Shown here one piece after another: positions 11,910 to 25,500 of a DNA stretch of 64,000 bases. The translations under genes and the position numbers were made by a program. Every line of letters starts with the position of its first letter. The stretch's first letter is position 1. A model generated the notes under the pieces. It saw only the letters and a list, made by a program, of their open reading frames with translations. It had not been told where the DNA came from and searched no databases. This DNA comes from Punctularia strigosozonata HHB-11173 SS5 (lineage: Eukaryota > Basidiomycota > Agaricomycetes > Corticiales > Punctulariaceae): the NCBI RefSeq assembly GCF_000264995.1, contig NW_006767437.1, forward strand, positions 488,158-552,157, written 5' to 3'.

Positions 11910-13166
11910 TTATATGCCCCATCCGCGGAAAATCTCGAGGTGAAGAATGGGATTCCATGCTTGAACCACGACGCCTCGCTTCTTGAGTGATTCAGACAGT
12001 TGTTCAGGAAGGTTTGCCATCTCGGCACCTCTATTGCGCGCTGTGTTACGAGCCCGATAACCGACGATCAACAACATGAGTTGACTGAACTCCGTGCTGT
12101 CGACTGCAAGATGTAATTTCTCATAAAAAGCCCGCATCTCTTCACTGTCCCAGGGAGGGATTATGTTCAAGATCAGTGATTCGAAGGCTTGAGATCTGAG
12201 CGTGCGCAGAGAGCGACGCATGTGCAAAACGGGTGCTTCAAACCCTTCATTGCCGCCCCCTTGTAGACGATAGACCATCGTCTTCAGAGAGCGGTTCGTT
12301 GAAAAATCAAAACATTCGCCTGAATCTGCGGCAATCCACATAGTCAGCTTGAGATGCTACGAGCTTTGCCAGGCGCGGCGCTTACAATCTGAACCGTCTT
12401 CCCCTCTTGTCACCGGTACAAAACGGAACGAGCGCACTCCTGCGCTCCGTCGCAGGAGGAAGTTGGTGACACCGACGTTCGAGACGGTCATGCGAGCCTC
12501 GATACTCAATTTCTCCAGGTTTAGAGCGACCTCTCCCTCGTCGCATAGTCGGATGATATGCTTTGCAATGCGGATACCAGATTGCCCAAAGCTATCGTTG
12601 ACGTGCAAGCCTATGAGAGGAATACTGGTGGGGTTCATGATAGGAGGTGGGACTTGCTGTCCAGGTTCAAGGACGAGGCGCATATGGTCCATGCGTAGAT
12701 CAAGCTGGGGCACGAGGGGAAGGGAGCGAAGGAACAGCGTGAGCTGTCCGCTGCAGACCGTGCCGCCCAGAAGCATCAGCTTGCGGAGGCCGGGAAACAC
12801 TGCAAGCCCGTCCTTTATTGCAGCCCAATCAAACTTTTCTTCGAACGCCCGGTCGGGCCATTTTACGGCAAGAGAATGAACGTTCTGGAGGCATAGATGA
12901 GAAAATCTAGTCAAAATTTCGACATCAACTGCGATTCGTTTGATGTAGGATCGCAGGTGAGCAGAACCATCTAGAACGACGAGCAGGGGCCCTATAAGAC
13001 TGTCTGACCGCATCCCCCTGCTGGGGACAAGATCTGAGAAAAGTTGAGACTGACTGGCCCTAACCCATCTACGGCAGGTGATTGAGCAAGCCTGTAAGGA
13101 TTCTGTGTCGTCGATGCATCCGATGATCTGGTCCCATATCTCCTGTGGGATCTGGGTGGACTTCAT
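11910..13166 (-). CDS. F-box protein, 398 aa
   Basis: Seen: exon 1 is 12386-13166 and exon 2 is 11910-12325, joined by a 60-nt intron with a GTAAGC donor and GCAG acceptor. The lengths sum to 399 codons including the stop. The N-terminus is a short F-box: IPQEIWDQIIGCIDD, then LQACSITCRRWVRASQSQLF. The rest has leucine-spaced segments such as LRKLMLLGG and LDLRMDHMRLV, as in the irregular leucine-rich repeats of agaricomycete F-box proteins. Known: F-box proteins link substrates to Skp1-Cullin1 ubiquitin ligases, and agaricomycetes carry large, fast-evolving families of them. Inferred: an SCF adaptor of unknown substrate. A related but broken F-box gene lies at 32-33.5 kb. Confidence 0.8.
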
Positions 13167-13626
13167 ACTCTAGCTGACCGTCGCGCAAGGATCAGGGTGG
13201 AAGTTCAACAGATGATGCAGCGTCAGCCGTTTATCCTCAGAGTCGTCATTCCGCACAGATGGATGGGCTCTCACACGTGATGAACTTAACGAGAGTCCGT
13301 TGTTGCTAGTTGCTACAATACGCGTGCTATTTATTGCTTCCTTAAACCAAAGAAATAATGCATGTGCGGATAACGATGTGGAATGAACGCGAGCCTCAAA
13401 AGGTTGTGATCGTAATTGTGGCGGGTGATGCCAGATGTCCATTGGAAGTAACAGTCCATTAAGCATCCTGGAAAATGAACAAATTCATGGTGGCGAATGA
13501 AGCTTTGAGTCCTAAACGCGGACCACTGAGTCGAATCTGAAGGAAACAAAAGAATCAGGTCCATGCTCGCACTGGAACTACAAACAGGACGGAGAATACG
13601 TTATACGTACCTAGTTGCACCCGAAG
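13167..13626. other. upstream flank of the F-box gene
   Basis: AT-richer sequence with two overlapping short minus-strand frames (13170-13564) that show no motif. It is probably the promoter of the F-box gene. Confidence 0.35.
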
Positions 13627-13866
13627 CTACGCGTTCGGAGTACGCGTCGGCACGCAGCCCAATGGAGGAGGGTCCTTTCTCCGTTCCTCAGCGTCAGCAG
13701 CTGATTGAGCGAACAGATCGCGCAGATCGTCGGACCCGGTCTTGCGCCTGACAGTACGGGGACTTCGAGTTCCACCGGGATTCATCGGGGCGAGTGCGGC
13801 TAAGGCTTCTATAAGGCTTGGCTCTGCGGTCGAAGACGCCGAGGCGGGTTCAGAGTGGCTTGACAT
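13627..13866 (-). CDS. possible small hypothetical protein, 79 aa
   Basis: Seen: a single frame beginning MSSHSEPASASSTAEPSLIE, then an Arg/Pro-rich middle and a DDLRDLFAQSAADAEERRKD helix-like stretch. It is hydrophilic and probably disordered, with no domain recognised. Support: a TATA-like TATATATA stretch (about 14013-14022, read on the minus strand) sits some 150 bp upstream, and no in-frame ATG competes. Against: it is short, and a GTACGT donor just after the stop suggests that part of a longer spliced gene could have been misread. Function unknown. Confidence 0.35.
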   Translation of the reverse strand: MSSHSEPASASSTAEPSLIEALAALAPMNPGGTRSPRTVRRKTGSDDLRDLFAQSAADAEERRKDPPPLGCVPTRTPNA

Positions 13867-15802
13867 GGCGCTGGTATTGAGTGGGCAGCGTTGAGCGTGA
13901 CGAGTCGTTACAGGGAGCTTTCGTGGACGGTGATATGTACAGACGGAGGACCGGAGATAGACAGACGGTGCGCCCCAAGGAGGAAAAGGATAACCAGACT
14001 AGGTGAGTCCCTCATATATATACCTGCGCGCCAGTTGCATTGGCGCCACGGGAGTGGCGGAGCCGTCGGATGAATGGTTCTGGCTCGGAGCTGGGGACAA
14101 TGCACCGACAAAGAGCGCGACTCTCTTTGTTGACAGAATGCAACGACCCTCGTGGTCGCGTTTTCTGGCGGAGGCCGAAAGGACGGTCGGTGTCGCCCGA
14201 GATCGAGAATGGAGAGTTAGCCCCTATTGACATGTTGGCTTTGAGGGTACTGATGTCATTTCTTGGGCGAAACCGACGAAACGCACGAGCCGGTCAAAGC
14301 ATAAGTATGCCCAATTAAGCTAGCAGATGGGAGGGGAGGGGTGCAGCTGATTCCAGTATGGCAGAATGGTTGCTAGCGATGATGCGTATGCGGCAGAACG
14401 CAGGAGTGTCAGCGACTCCTGGTTGGCCAGCGAGTCAAGTCTTGTAGGCCTTCGGTTGGTACCAACGAGCTGCGTAGCCACATATATTGGGTAAGCAATC
14501 CCACGAGTACTTTGGGTCCACCGCCCAGCATACGCGCGTATGGATGGATGGGCCGGATGGGCACCGTGGCCCACAGATGCATGAGGAAGCTAGCAATTTT
14601 GACCGGCGGAAGGCGATATGAGATCGTGGGAAATTCAAGGGGCCAGTTTCGGGCCCTGAAAGTTACTCTATAGTACTAACTTTAACCCTTTGGCAGGTAG
14701 GTAGGTAGGTAGGTTTGAGCGAAATCTATGGATCGCCGTTCCGGCAAACTGTTCCAATTTCAAGGAAATAAGTTACCTGAGCTTGCTCTGGTATCTCCCT
14801 GCCCGTAATTAGTAAGCATCGCTAACCGTGGCTGTGCTGCACATCTAATCCCCGATTTGATTCTCCGATTCAAGTAAACGGCAAACATACATGATACATC
14901 GTCGATTCTACGCAGACTTTACCGAGTATAAGTATACATGGTTTGTTGTACTGCTACTAAACAGAATGTACGGTACGTCACATGCTTCCGAAGTTAGAAT
15001 CAGATGAGTCAAGACTAGGAATGGCTGGCATGCATCCTGAGGTGCATTGATATCTATTTAGTCGTCAGGTATACACATTGAGTATACTATCGCGTCGCAA
15101 ATAACACAAGGGAGGTGCAAGCGAAGGTGGATTAGCGGGAGACCGCCCTTTCCTCTAGTTGTTATTTCACTGCAAAGTCAATTCATTGCCACCCGCCACC
15201 ATCTGTACCGTACGCTGGGCTTGTAAGCCTGTAAGCCTGTTATACTGACCATAGGTCGGATCAATGCGGTTATTAGCCGTTTGGTCTGCTCTGCGGTGGT
15301 TACATTCAAGAAAACATAGCCATATGCATGTGTGCATAGTGCCGACAAGGTCTAGACTGACGACAACATTGGAAGCAATGCACTATTATTGGGGTCGTCA
15401 GGAGGAGATCAGACATGCTGCTCGACGTCCAAAAGTAAGCACGCAGGGTGTTCAAGCACTCACAAAGTGGTGAGGCAATACAGTCCGGACGCAGTAAGTT
15501 ACAGGATCCGATGGGAAATCCATTCGCGCCAGAGCAGGATGGCTACTTATCGGCCACGCTGGGACAGGGGAGGTGCCTGCATATACATATCTACAGCACA
15601 ATGAAAATCATGTGCTCGCAGCGAGGCCCTGCAGAGCCATAGGGAGCTCGCAGGCCACTGGAGGGACCGCGTTTGTTAAGAGCGCCGCCGAGCGCTGGAG
15701 GACGGCGAACGCGGACGATCGTCATCAGCTCGGTCGCTATCTTGATCGTTGTCGCCAACTCGAACTGCCCCGTTTCAGCAGCAGCCACACGAAGGTGTGA
15801 TC
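13867..15802. other. 1.9 kb intergenic region
   Basis: It holds the presumed promoter of the small minus-strand frame and that of the Ste20-like kinase. One microsatellite is present (separate entry). Overlapping frames at 14003-14638 and 15264-15642 show no recognisable protein features. Confidence 0.4.
14695..14714. repeat. (AGGT)5 microsatellite
   Basis: Five perfect tandem AGGT units, in a non-coding stretch. Confidence 0.9.
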
Positions 15803-18454
15803 ATGCAGTCCGACCTCAAGCACTCCCGCCGCCGCTCCCAAGTCGCCTCCACCGTCGAGTACCACCGCCCGAGCCGTGAGTCGATCTTAGAGTACAGCCA
15901 GCTCCTCGTGAGTCTCCTGCGCTCGTCGCCGTCCCCAGCCCGCTCACGCCGTCTCCAAGGCGGAAGCAAACCTCCACGCAGCGCAGGCAGCGGGCTTCAA
16001 GGACCCTTACGTCCCCATTCGCCAGGCGCCACCGCCTCCTGCCACCTCGACCACGCCCAAGACACCCGCCAAGGAGCCCCGCGTCCGCAACTCGCTGCAG
16101 AAACCGCGGCCCCGCAAGAACAGCGCGCCGTCGACGCCCCCCGTATCGGTCACCGATCGCGACCCGTTCGCTGCCCACACAAAGGACCTGCCCGATCCCG
16201 CCACCAAGCCGCACAGAGCCATGAACACCACCGTCTCGCCGCCGCCACGGCCGTCGCGCGCCAACACGGCCACGCTGCACGACATCTTCCCCACCCAGTC
16301 CACCGTCGCCCAGCGTCGCATGTCGTCGCCCACGCTCACCAGGGAAGACATCCCCTACTACGCCGATCCGTCCGAGATCCCCCACGGCGACTACAGCGGC
16401 CCTAGCGCCAGCGTGCAGAGCAGCCCCGCCCCGCCGTCCGCCGTGCCGTCGTCCGCGATCACCGCCCCGATTGCTGCCACCATCAGCTCCGGCTCCAGCG
16501 CCGGCCGCCTACGCAGCGGGACGAACAACACCAAGAACAAAAAGGGTATGCTCGGCTTCATGTCGGACTTCCTCAACACCTCCAAGCGCATCGAGATCAG
16601 CACGCCGTACGACCCCGTTCATCTGACACATGTCGGCTTCAACTCGTCGACCGGCGAGTTCACCGGCTTGCCGAAGGAGTGGCAGCAGCTGCTGCAGGAG
16701 AGCGGCATCTCCAAGTACGAGCAGGAGAAGAACCCGCAGGCTGTTATGGAGATCGTCAAGTTCTACCAGGAGGGAGTGGGCGGTGATGTATGGGACAAGA
16801 TCGGCAACATGGGCACGCCCTACAGCGCGCAGCCGCAGCCCGCGACACCTGCGTCCCGGGAGGTGGATACCACATTATCGTCACCGGTGAGCACCGAACG
16901 GATGCCATTGTCGTCGTCGTCTCCGTCTGACACCACACGTCAGCGACCTGCGCCTCCTCCCCCCAAGAAGGCACAGACGCCGTCTGCGAGCCCCGCGCCG
17001 TCCGCCTACCGGCCCGCCCCCGCACCGCCGTCTGCGCCCACCACCGCTCTCGACCGCTCCACGTCGCAACGCCTACCGCCCGCCAAATCCAAGCCGAGCG
17101 AACAGCTCGAGCGCGCGCGCACGACTCGCGACCCTTCGCGCCGTCCCACCGCGCCCAACGGCGCGCCCGTGACCCCGCCGTCGGAACGTCGCGAGGAACC
17201 GCAAGCTTACAGGAGCCCACCCAAAAAGCCGACGGCGACAGCGCCCGGGGGGCTGCCCGGATCAGCTGCCGCAGCACAGCGTGAGAAGGAGTCACGGTCA
17301 CCGCCGCCTCAGAGCGCGGCGGTGCAGCACCTCGCGAAGACCGCTGGGGCGACTGCAACCCCGCGGAGGAGGGAGAAGAAGGATGCGGCGAAGGAGGCGG
17401 ATATCGTCAAGCGGCTGCAGGCGATCTGCACAGACGCTGATCCTACGCGGCTCTACAGGAACTTGGTGAAGATTGGGCAAGGGTGAGTGGTCCTTTATGT
17501 GGTCGTTGCGAGCAGTTGTTCATGGGGATTGTAGTGCATCTGGTGGTGTATATACAGCCTACCAGGTGGGCACCAACCTGTCGGTGGCCATCAAGCAGAT
17601 GGACCTCGACAAGCAGCCCAAGAAGGATCTCATCATAAACGAGATTCTTGTGATGCGGTCATCCCGTCACCCGAACATTGTCAACTACATCGACTCGTTC
17701 TTGCATAAGAACGACCTTTGGGTTGTGATGGAGTACATGGAGGGTGGTTCGTTGACGGACGTCGTCACCGCTAACCTCATGACGGAGGGCCAGATCGCAG
17801 CTGTCAGTCGGGAGACCTGCCAAGGGCTTGAGCACCTTCACCGACACGGCGTCATTCACCGAGACATCAAGTCTGACAACGTTCTGCTCAGCATGAACGG
17901 CGACATCAAATTGAGTACGTCGGACGCACCACCCTCACCCGCTTGTTACTGATGTTCTTCACCTACAGCCGACTTCGGTTTCTGTGCCCAAATATCGGAC
18001 GGCGCGAAACGCACAACGATGGTCGGGACGCCGTACTGGATGGCGCCGGAAGTTGTTACGCGTAAAGAGTACGGGCCGAAGGTCGACGTCTGGAGCTTGG
18101 GCATCATGGCGATCGAGATGATCGAGGGCGAGCCGCCGTACCTCAACCAGAACCCGCTCAAGGCGCTTTACCTCATCGCCACGAACGGCACGCCCCAGAT
18201 CGCCAATCCTGAGTCACTCAGCCCGACTTTCCGGGATTATCTCTCGAAGACGCTCGAAGTCGACGCGGAGAAGCGGCCAGACGCCACGCAGCTGTTGGCG
18301 GTAAGTGTCTCAGAGCCTGCGTGGTGGTTTCGTTCAGTTCTTAACGTTGCCGCTTTTACAGCATCCGTTCTTCAAGCTGAGCGAGCCGCTCAGGACGCTC
18401 GCGCCGCTCATCAAGGCTGCTCGCGAGCAAGCGAAGGCGAAGAGCGGACACTGA
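15803..18454 (+). CDS. STE20: Ste20/PAK-family serine-threonine kinase, 810 aa
   Basis: Seen: exons 15803-15907, 15960-17482, 17535-17914, 17969-18300 and 18362-18454 sum to 811 codons including the stop. The CRIB/p21-binding region begins [20 protein letters not shown] and continues to [13 protein letters not shown] (about residues 230-300). A Pro/Ser-rich linker follows. The kinase domain has a Gly loop restored by splicing (GQGASGGVY), VAIKQM lysine, [11 protein letters not shown] catalytic loop, DFGFC and [10 protein letters not shown]. Known: PAK kinases are activated by GTP-bound Cdc42/Rac and control polarity, mating and cytokinesis. No PH domain is visible in the N-terminal ~230 residues, which favours the Ste20/Pak1 class over Cla4. 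The start at 15803 is the first ATG in the frame that splices cleanly. Confidence 0.9.
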
Positions 18455-19529
18455 TCCCTTGGCGTTCCTCCCTCTTCGGTTGCCTGGTTTCCGAGGTTAT
18501 GCTCTCATCGTAATGGTTTACTCATGTCTTCATTTCTCATTGTAACACCCAGTTCAGGATCTTTTACCTTCCCTCCTCCTTTTCCGTATCAGAAAACTGC
18601 CTACCTGTACCGCATCGCTGACCGTGAATAGTGCTTCGTGGACCCCACTGATACTCTGCTCTCTGTGGCGCTCCGTCTGGTCCGTACTCGCCTCCCTTCC
18701 TGGGCACGTTCCTCCCTATATTAGACGCTCGGGAGAATCAGGGCAGTGCTGCTGTACAATAAACGCGAACATGATCAAGTACGTAGTTGGTGTTTCCTTT
18801 AGCTCTGTTAGTAGTGGCATGTGTCATGTAGGGTACTTGCTGAGTTGCTTCCGGGGATGGGCGTGCACGACGTGGAAGAGTAACAGGACCACAATGCGAA
18901 TTTTCGTCGAAGTCAAAGTCATTCGCGCAGTTTTAAGCCTACTTATCTCCGTTCGGGCGCACATGGATCAAGCGATATATCACGTACTGTACATAATATC
19001 TACATGTATGGTGCTCGACAACCATGCTGAGCTCCATCTTCGGAAGCAAGCACTTCTCATTTGGCACCCGAGCCTGCGTTGATTAGGCGCAAGCTCGCGG
19101 ATCGCTCTTGGCCCTTCACCAGAACCGGTATGGTGTGGTAAAAGTCAACCATCCGGGCAGAAAGAGGCCAGCATCGCACAACATTACGCCAACGTGTCGA
19201 AAATTTGCGTCGTCTCAGTGATGTTGTAGCATAAGCAGAATGTTCGTGCGGAACAAAAAGTTCGGCTTTATATCGGCAAACAGCACGTGATCGCTCAGCA
19301 CGACCTTGAACCGTAACGCGACAGCCTTGGGAAGTCCTTGACTCACATCTTTGTGGCCTTGTTGCGCGACACGCTTTGACCGCGATCTGTGAATTCTCTC
19401 GGATGCTGCAAACAACTTAGAAACTTAGGGAGTCTATGCGGGGTAGAACTCCGCGCTCGGTGCGCCTCCCGACTGCGACTCAGCTGCACATCACTGATAT
19501 GCACACGCATGATCAGGCTGAGGAGCGAT
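18455..19529. other. intergenic, STE20 to TEL1
   Basis: About 1.1 kb with the 3' flank of the kinase and the promoter of TEL1. The plus-strand frame at 18624-19082 shows no motif, and in-frame ATGs upstream of 19530 (from 19389) lack family similarity. Confidence 0.4.
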
Positions 19530-22500
19530 ATGGCTTCTCTCAACAACATTCTAAAACAACTTGAAAGCAATAAGATCACCGCACGCCAAGCCGGACTAAC
19601 TGGCCTTAGGGAATACTTCGCCAAGGAGCACCATATCCTTAGCCTCGATGAAGAGGGCAATTGCAAGGCATGGATCGTCGTCTTCCAGAAGCTTTTCAAG
19701 TGCGTGGAGACCGAGAGAGACGAGGTTTTGAAGAAGAACTCGCGTGCCGCGATGGATCGTCTCAGCAATGCAGCATCTGCTGTCCGGTGGCTCATAGGAA
19801 AATGTCGACATCGGCTCAACACCAAAGCCGTCAAAGTACTGTATCAGCACTTGATTCAGTATATGATTCATCGTGGAGAGCTGCATGGTCCGGTGGGGTT
19901 GGACTACATCAAGGCATTCCGTTCAATCTACTCCTGGCGACCTCATATGGACCACATCGATCCATCGACCTGGGTCAAGATAGTGCGGATAGGGTTCAAT
20001 GTGATCCTCGGCGATCCTCTATCCTCAGATCTCACGGATGCGCCGCCAGACTTTGAAGACCAGGACGAGAAGAGTGTCGTCTCCGATATGTACGAGGATG
20101 ATGACGACGACGAGGAGAACCACACGGATGCTACAGTATCTTCACATGCGTCCAAAAAGCGACGGCGGGGTGCTTCTAGAGGTCTCCCTACGCCGAAGAA
20201 GATGCGTGGAACCCCGAGACCGCAACACCAGACCGTTACACTCGAACAGATCGAATTCATGTCGCTCCTGGCTCTTATGATGAACTCGAGCTCCGCTCCA
20301 TTCCTCTCTCCCGATTATCCACAGCTTCCGTCTGCCCTCCTGCAGCGATTTGGTCGGTTTTTGAAGGTCTACCCAACAGATACCTCCCTCCGTCATGATT
20401 ATCTCCTCGCCCTCTCCGCTACGCTCGGCCACCTCTCTCTGAACAAAACAATACACGTTCGAGTTTTCGCACTGAGCTCTTGGGACGGGCTAATATCAAT
20501 GTGGGATACCAAAAACAAGAACATGAAAGAAACCTTGATCGGCGTACTCAAGATTTTGTTCCCATTCCTGTCGACCTCGACCCCACACAGCTCAAGAGAA
20601 ACCAGGCTTAACGACGGAATCTATAGGCTTTGGAAAGTTCTCGACGGAGAAGCTGCAAATCGTCAAGGTACAGACGGGTTATCTCTCGCCTGTCTCAGAC
20701 TGGACGTTCAGGAGGGAGAAACGGACAGTAGGGCCGCTTTTGTGGCAGGCACCTTCCGGCATGGCTGGAACTTTGACCCATCGCAAGCTTTGGCCTGGGT
20801 TATGTTGGAACTGCAAGCAGACTGCATTGCGAAGGTGAACTAGATGCTTATCTCCGATGGAACATCCTCTGAAATATCCACACTAGCTCTACGAATCCTC
20901 GGAGTCAGTGCATGGGAGTGCAAACATCAGTAACGAGGGGAAACAGTCAGCTCTCGACAACCCCGTCACATTTTTGCTTCAATCGATTGATGCGCAATCT
21001 CCGCCCACCGTCAGAGCATACCGGTTGCAGATATTGTTGTTCTTGATCGACAGACACTGGACGAATCTACATCTTGACTTGCAAAGACAGGTCATAGATA
21101 CTCTACTCCAATTCATCTCAGGGGATGACGCGACCGTGCAGTCTTTCATCTTCCTTTGTTTCGCGGCCATTGCCCGCCATGGTCCCAGTACTTTCGCCGG
21201 TGATGACTCTGACACGCTCATTGGATCGACCAATTTCCGAAGTTCAGCCATTTGGGACACTATCTGGACCCATGCTTTGCGTCGGGTTAACTCTCCCATC
21301 GTGTGCCGCGCGGCTTGCCATGCAGCGTCAGTACTCCTCACGTACGCGAGGGATGTTTTGACCTCGAACCGTGTCTTGGCGGAGGTTGAAGCATTTGCGA
21401 AGGACCTGGATGTTCAGGGCCCTTCATATCCCTATGATTCCGTCTGTCGCTTTCTCTCGATTTGCCTCCACGTTGCCAGTCAAGATGTGAGATTATTCAG
21501 GATGCAACTAGAGGAGAAGGCGCTGAGCTGGCTGATTGACACGTGGCAACCCTCTGGACTACGCCAGGGAAACCGATCTCGAGAGGGAGCAACTCAGTCT
21601 TACTTGGTCGGAGACATCCTCGGCCTGATGGAACGCATCTGCTCGATGTCGCAACCAAGTGGCGTGTCCGGAAGGGTATTGCTACCGGATTGCGAAATCG
21701 CCAATTTGCTCGTCGAGGAGCGCAGGACGATGGTCATCAGGCGTTTTCTTCTGGACGCCGAGTTGCCGCGTTTCCGAATCCGTGGCAAGACCAGCTACAT
21801 GAATACTGGATCCGTTCCTATACCAGCCCGGCCCCCTTCTAGCGCGTTGGGGGTATTTGATAGCGATCTAGCCCCACCTAAGAGTCGCGAGCGCAAACTG
21901 TCGACATTTCTCCTGCGAACCCTAGAATCAATCAATCTCGAATCCCATGATGACTCTGGCAAGGTTTCCCAGCTAAGCGCCGAGCAAGCAAGAGAGGCGC
22001 TTGATTTTGCTGTGATCAGCCTGACGTACGAGGCAACGCTAGTGCTCAACGGGACCAGATCGAATCGTAGATTGGTGCAAGCCTCATGCAAAATCGTGTC
22101 ACGGATTGTGCCGAACCTGACGGCGTCGCATTGGGAAGCTGACGAAAAGCTGCTCGTGCTTCTGGGGCTAGAACCGTTGATTACTGCAGAGGAAGAGAAC
22201 GAGGTCAACGAACGTTGGGAGGCAATGTCAGCACCGGATTCAGGCACCGGAATCAGGAGGGAAGTCTTGAATGCAATGTTTCGTGAAGTTGGGTTGGCAA
22301 ACGCAGCAAAGAAGAGACCCCGCCGTGAGTTACAGCGTATCATATGGCAGAGTGCAGATGTGAGTTCATTTTGCTGAGTCATACGATCGCGGGTTGACCC
22401 TCCATAGGTCCAAGACGCCTTTGCGGATGCTATGTTGGTTTTGAAGGACTTTCTTCGCGCATCCTCAGGCGACCGACTGGGCGCCTCAAGTGCTCGAACA

Positions 22501-25500
22501 CATCGTACCGATGATGAGGACTTCTTCGTACCCGACCGTTCGACGCATATAGGCGCATCAGAGTCGCAATTTCAGAGTTCCGCGCACACGAACCCTTCAC
22601 TGAATACCGCTATTCAAATATGCATATCTTTCCTTGCCCTTGCACCCATACTGCAGTCCTCGTCTGGGGAGTCAACGCGTGACAAGGAGCTTGTGGACGT
22701 TGTTTTAGATTCTGCTGCGGAGCAATTCCTTGTCATCGGGTCGGCATTCCTGGATAACGTTCGGCATCGGACTCTCGATCTTAACGTGACGAATATCGGA
22801 AGATTCTTGGAAAAGTTCGAACCACTTCTACAACAGTACACCTTCTCGCATGACGTGCATCTCCAAGTCCTGATTATTCATTTCTTGGACGCTACTCTGG
22901 AGACGTGGTCCCAACCATCAATTGCTGCTAGTCAGCTGGGAGAGCAGGTCCGGATACTCTACGAGTGGCTATCGCAGAGGTTATCGACTGGAAAGATCCG
23001 CGCGTGGCGAATTCGCGACCGCATGGCCCAGTTCCTTGGCCGCTATGTGTCCATCGATCCGTCTCAACAAGCGATTTCTATGGGTCTTGACGGAGAACAC
23101 GGGGACTCGGGGGATACCGCTATTCTGCCCTCTATTATACTTCCTTTGCTAGGAGGTGATGAGGACGTCCGAGTCTGCTTTCGTGTGGCAACTATCAATG
23201 CGAAATTATTCTCCCTCATGCGCTCCGTATCCCATGATCCGATGAAGCTTTATACGACAATCATAGCATCTCTTTGCACGGACCTCATCGAGTAAGTTAA
23301 TCAATCCTGGTTTGTCGTGGTATGCTGATCTTCTTCTAGTTACGAGAAGATGGCAGTGAGGACGCTATGTCTCGGAAATATCATGATTCTGAGCGCCGAA
23401 GTGCGACGCGGCGCTTACTGGAATCTGCTTGAAGCTAGCCTTATGCAGTCACTGTCCGAGGAAGGGCCGGCGAGCTGCCTCTCCCATATCGAATCCGTCC
23501 TCCGAGGCGTGGCCGAAAGAATGGGCTTAGCCAACTTCTCCGACTTATTCCTAACGTATGCTGCACCAATTGCATCCGCTGTTCGACAACGCCATCACGA
23601 CTTCCTGCGCTTCTCCCCTAATTTGCTCGGATTCCAAGATCGAAGGCAGTGTGCAGAGGCAACGTTCTTACCTTTCGCAATCGCGAATGTCGTTGATGGC
23701 GGGCGCAGCGTGGAGGACGTGGTGTTTGGCGAAAGGCTGTTCCTGAACCACTGCAAAGCTATCCAGAAATCCGTCTCTGAGGGGGTGATGCAATGCTTCC
23801 CAGAAATGGTCGGCTGTCAAATCGTCATCTGGATGGATCGCCATCTTGACGCGGATCCTGATGATACTAGTGATCCCGAGAAGCTGCTCAGAACCACGAC
23901 TAGTGCCATCGGAGACATGTTCGACGATATGCTTCATCAGAGAGCAGATGTTATAGTTGTCGCAATCCTTCGCGCACTTGGCGATCAGGATTACACCGCG
24001 GAAGGACCTATAGCACATGCACTCCGCCAGGGTCATTACAGCGAAAGCACGTACCGCACCTTCCTTGCTTTGATCCGATACAGATCGGCGAGTGACCACC
24101 ACAGTCACACCCCCAATCCCCCGTCTTTCAGCCCGATCACTATCATACGGGCGCTAGAATGGTATCTCGCTCGGGAGCCGAAGGCCGATGCCCCTGCGGT
24201 CAGCTATCACGTCCTCCATGCGCTGTTTGCAGCAATACACGCCTCTTGTCTCGTCAATGAGCAGGTTCGACTTTTGAATGCTCTTTCACTATGGATCGCA
24301 TTCCGTCACCGCCACTTTCAGGAGCCCTCGCTGCTGCGGACCCTTCTCAACGGTTACACTTCGATCATGGCACAAATTGAACTATCCGCGGCAGCTCGAT
24401 CTGCGCTTGAATGGGCGATCGAGCTTGTGAGCAAGGTCGGGGAACGGGATTCGCGACTTCCCGACATTCTTGTCCAAATTTGCTGCATTGCCCATGATTT
24501 CAGTCGGAATGGGGAAGACGCTATGATTTCGAAGCTGGGCGTTGACCTCGTCAAATGGATCGAAGCACAGACCCTCGCATTGTGTAGATCAGACGTGCTG
24601 CGTCCTGCCATAGTAGAAAGGGCATTGCCGGCGTGGCCAAGAGAGCCCTGCGCCGAACTTGCTGAGATGTCGGCGGACACCACTGCGGACGGTCTTTCGT
24701 CGGTACTTGGTGACGCACGGATTACAGCCAACAAGTTTCGGATGGTCCGGCGGTTGCGCGATGTCGCTCTCGCCGGAGATGTCACAGCAGACCGTTTCGC
24801 TCAAGCGGACTTCTGGCGACTGAAGGACTGCATCCCTGCCGGTCATGAAATCCAAGACGAAGACATCGATGCTTTCGCCACGCTCCTTCTACTTCACAAA
24901 GGACACGTGGAAGCGTATGCGAATGATCAAGCGACAGCTCAAGGACTATTGTCCAGACATCGACGTGCGTCTAAAAAGAAGGAACCAGGGGTCACTCTCG
25001 ACTATCGAGCATTGCCGTATCGTCCCATCGTTCAAACACTACTCGTCATGGTGGACAGAGCTGCCGGTTCACAGGTATATGCCGCCTATCGCACTCTTCG
25101 TCTATTGATGTGCGGACCTCTTCGGGACCAAATGGACCTCAAATCCTGGTCATCGGAATATCGCAAGGAACTTGAGTATTTGCAGCAATACTGGCGTGCA
25201 CCCCAAACTCGATCCGCACGCTCTGTCACGGAATTGACTGCAGTGGACACTAGCCCCAAAGACTTTGCACTATGGATCACCGAAGTCACTGTCCTCTTGG
25301 CTGACGTCCTATCCTCTGAAGATTCATTCTACGTTCCCCTTGTTCCCCTACTACAAACGAGTTCCGCATTCGCCGAGGAAATGCTTCCGGTCCTGGTTCA
25401 TACCATCCTGCACTTGGAGCTCTATCAAGACTCATCTGCATCATCAGCACGCAACCTGCTATCCGCCTTTTTCACATCCATTCTGAGCTCGTCGGGCTCG

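Noticed and set aside
1-18454. Mating-type (pheromone/receptor) locus suggested by Ste6 plus Ste20
   Set aside because: No Ste3-type receptor, CaaX pheromone precursor or homeodomain pair could be found, and the two genes are separated by unrelated genes.
15803-18454. Cla4-type identity for the PAK kinase
   Set aside because: Cla4 kinases carry a PH domain before the CRIB region; the N-terminal 230 residues here are Ser/Pro-rich with no PH-like sequence.
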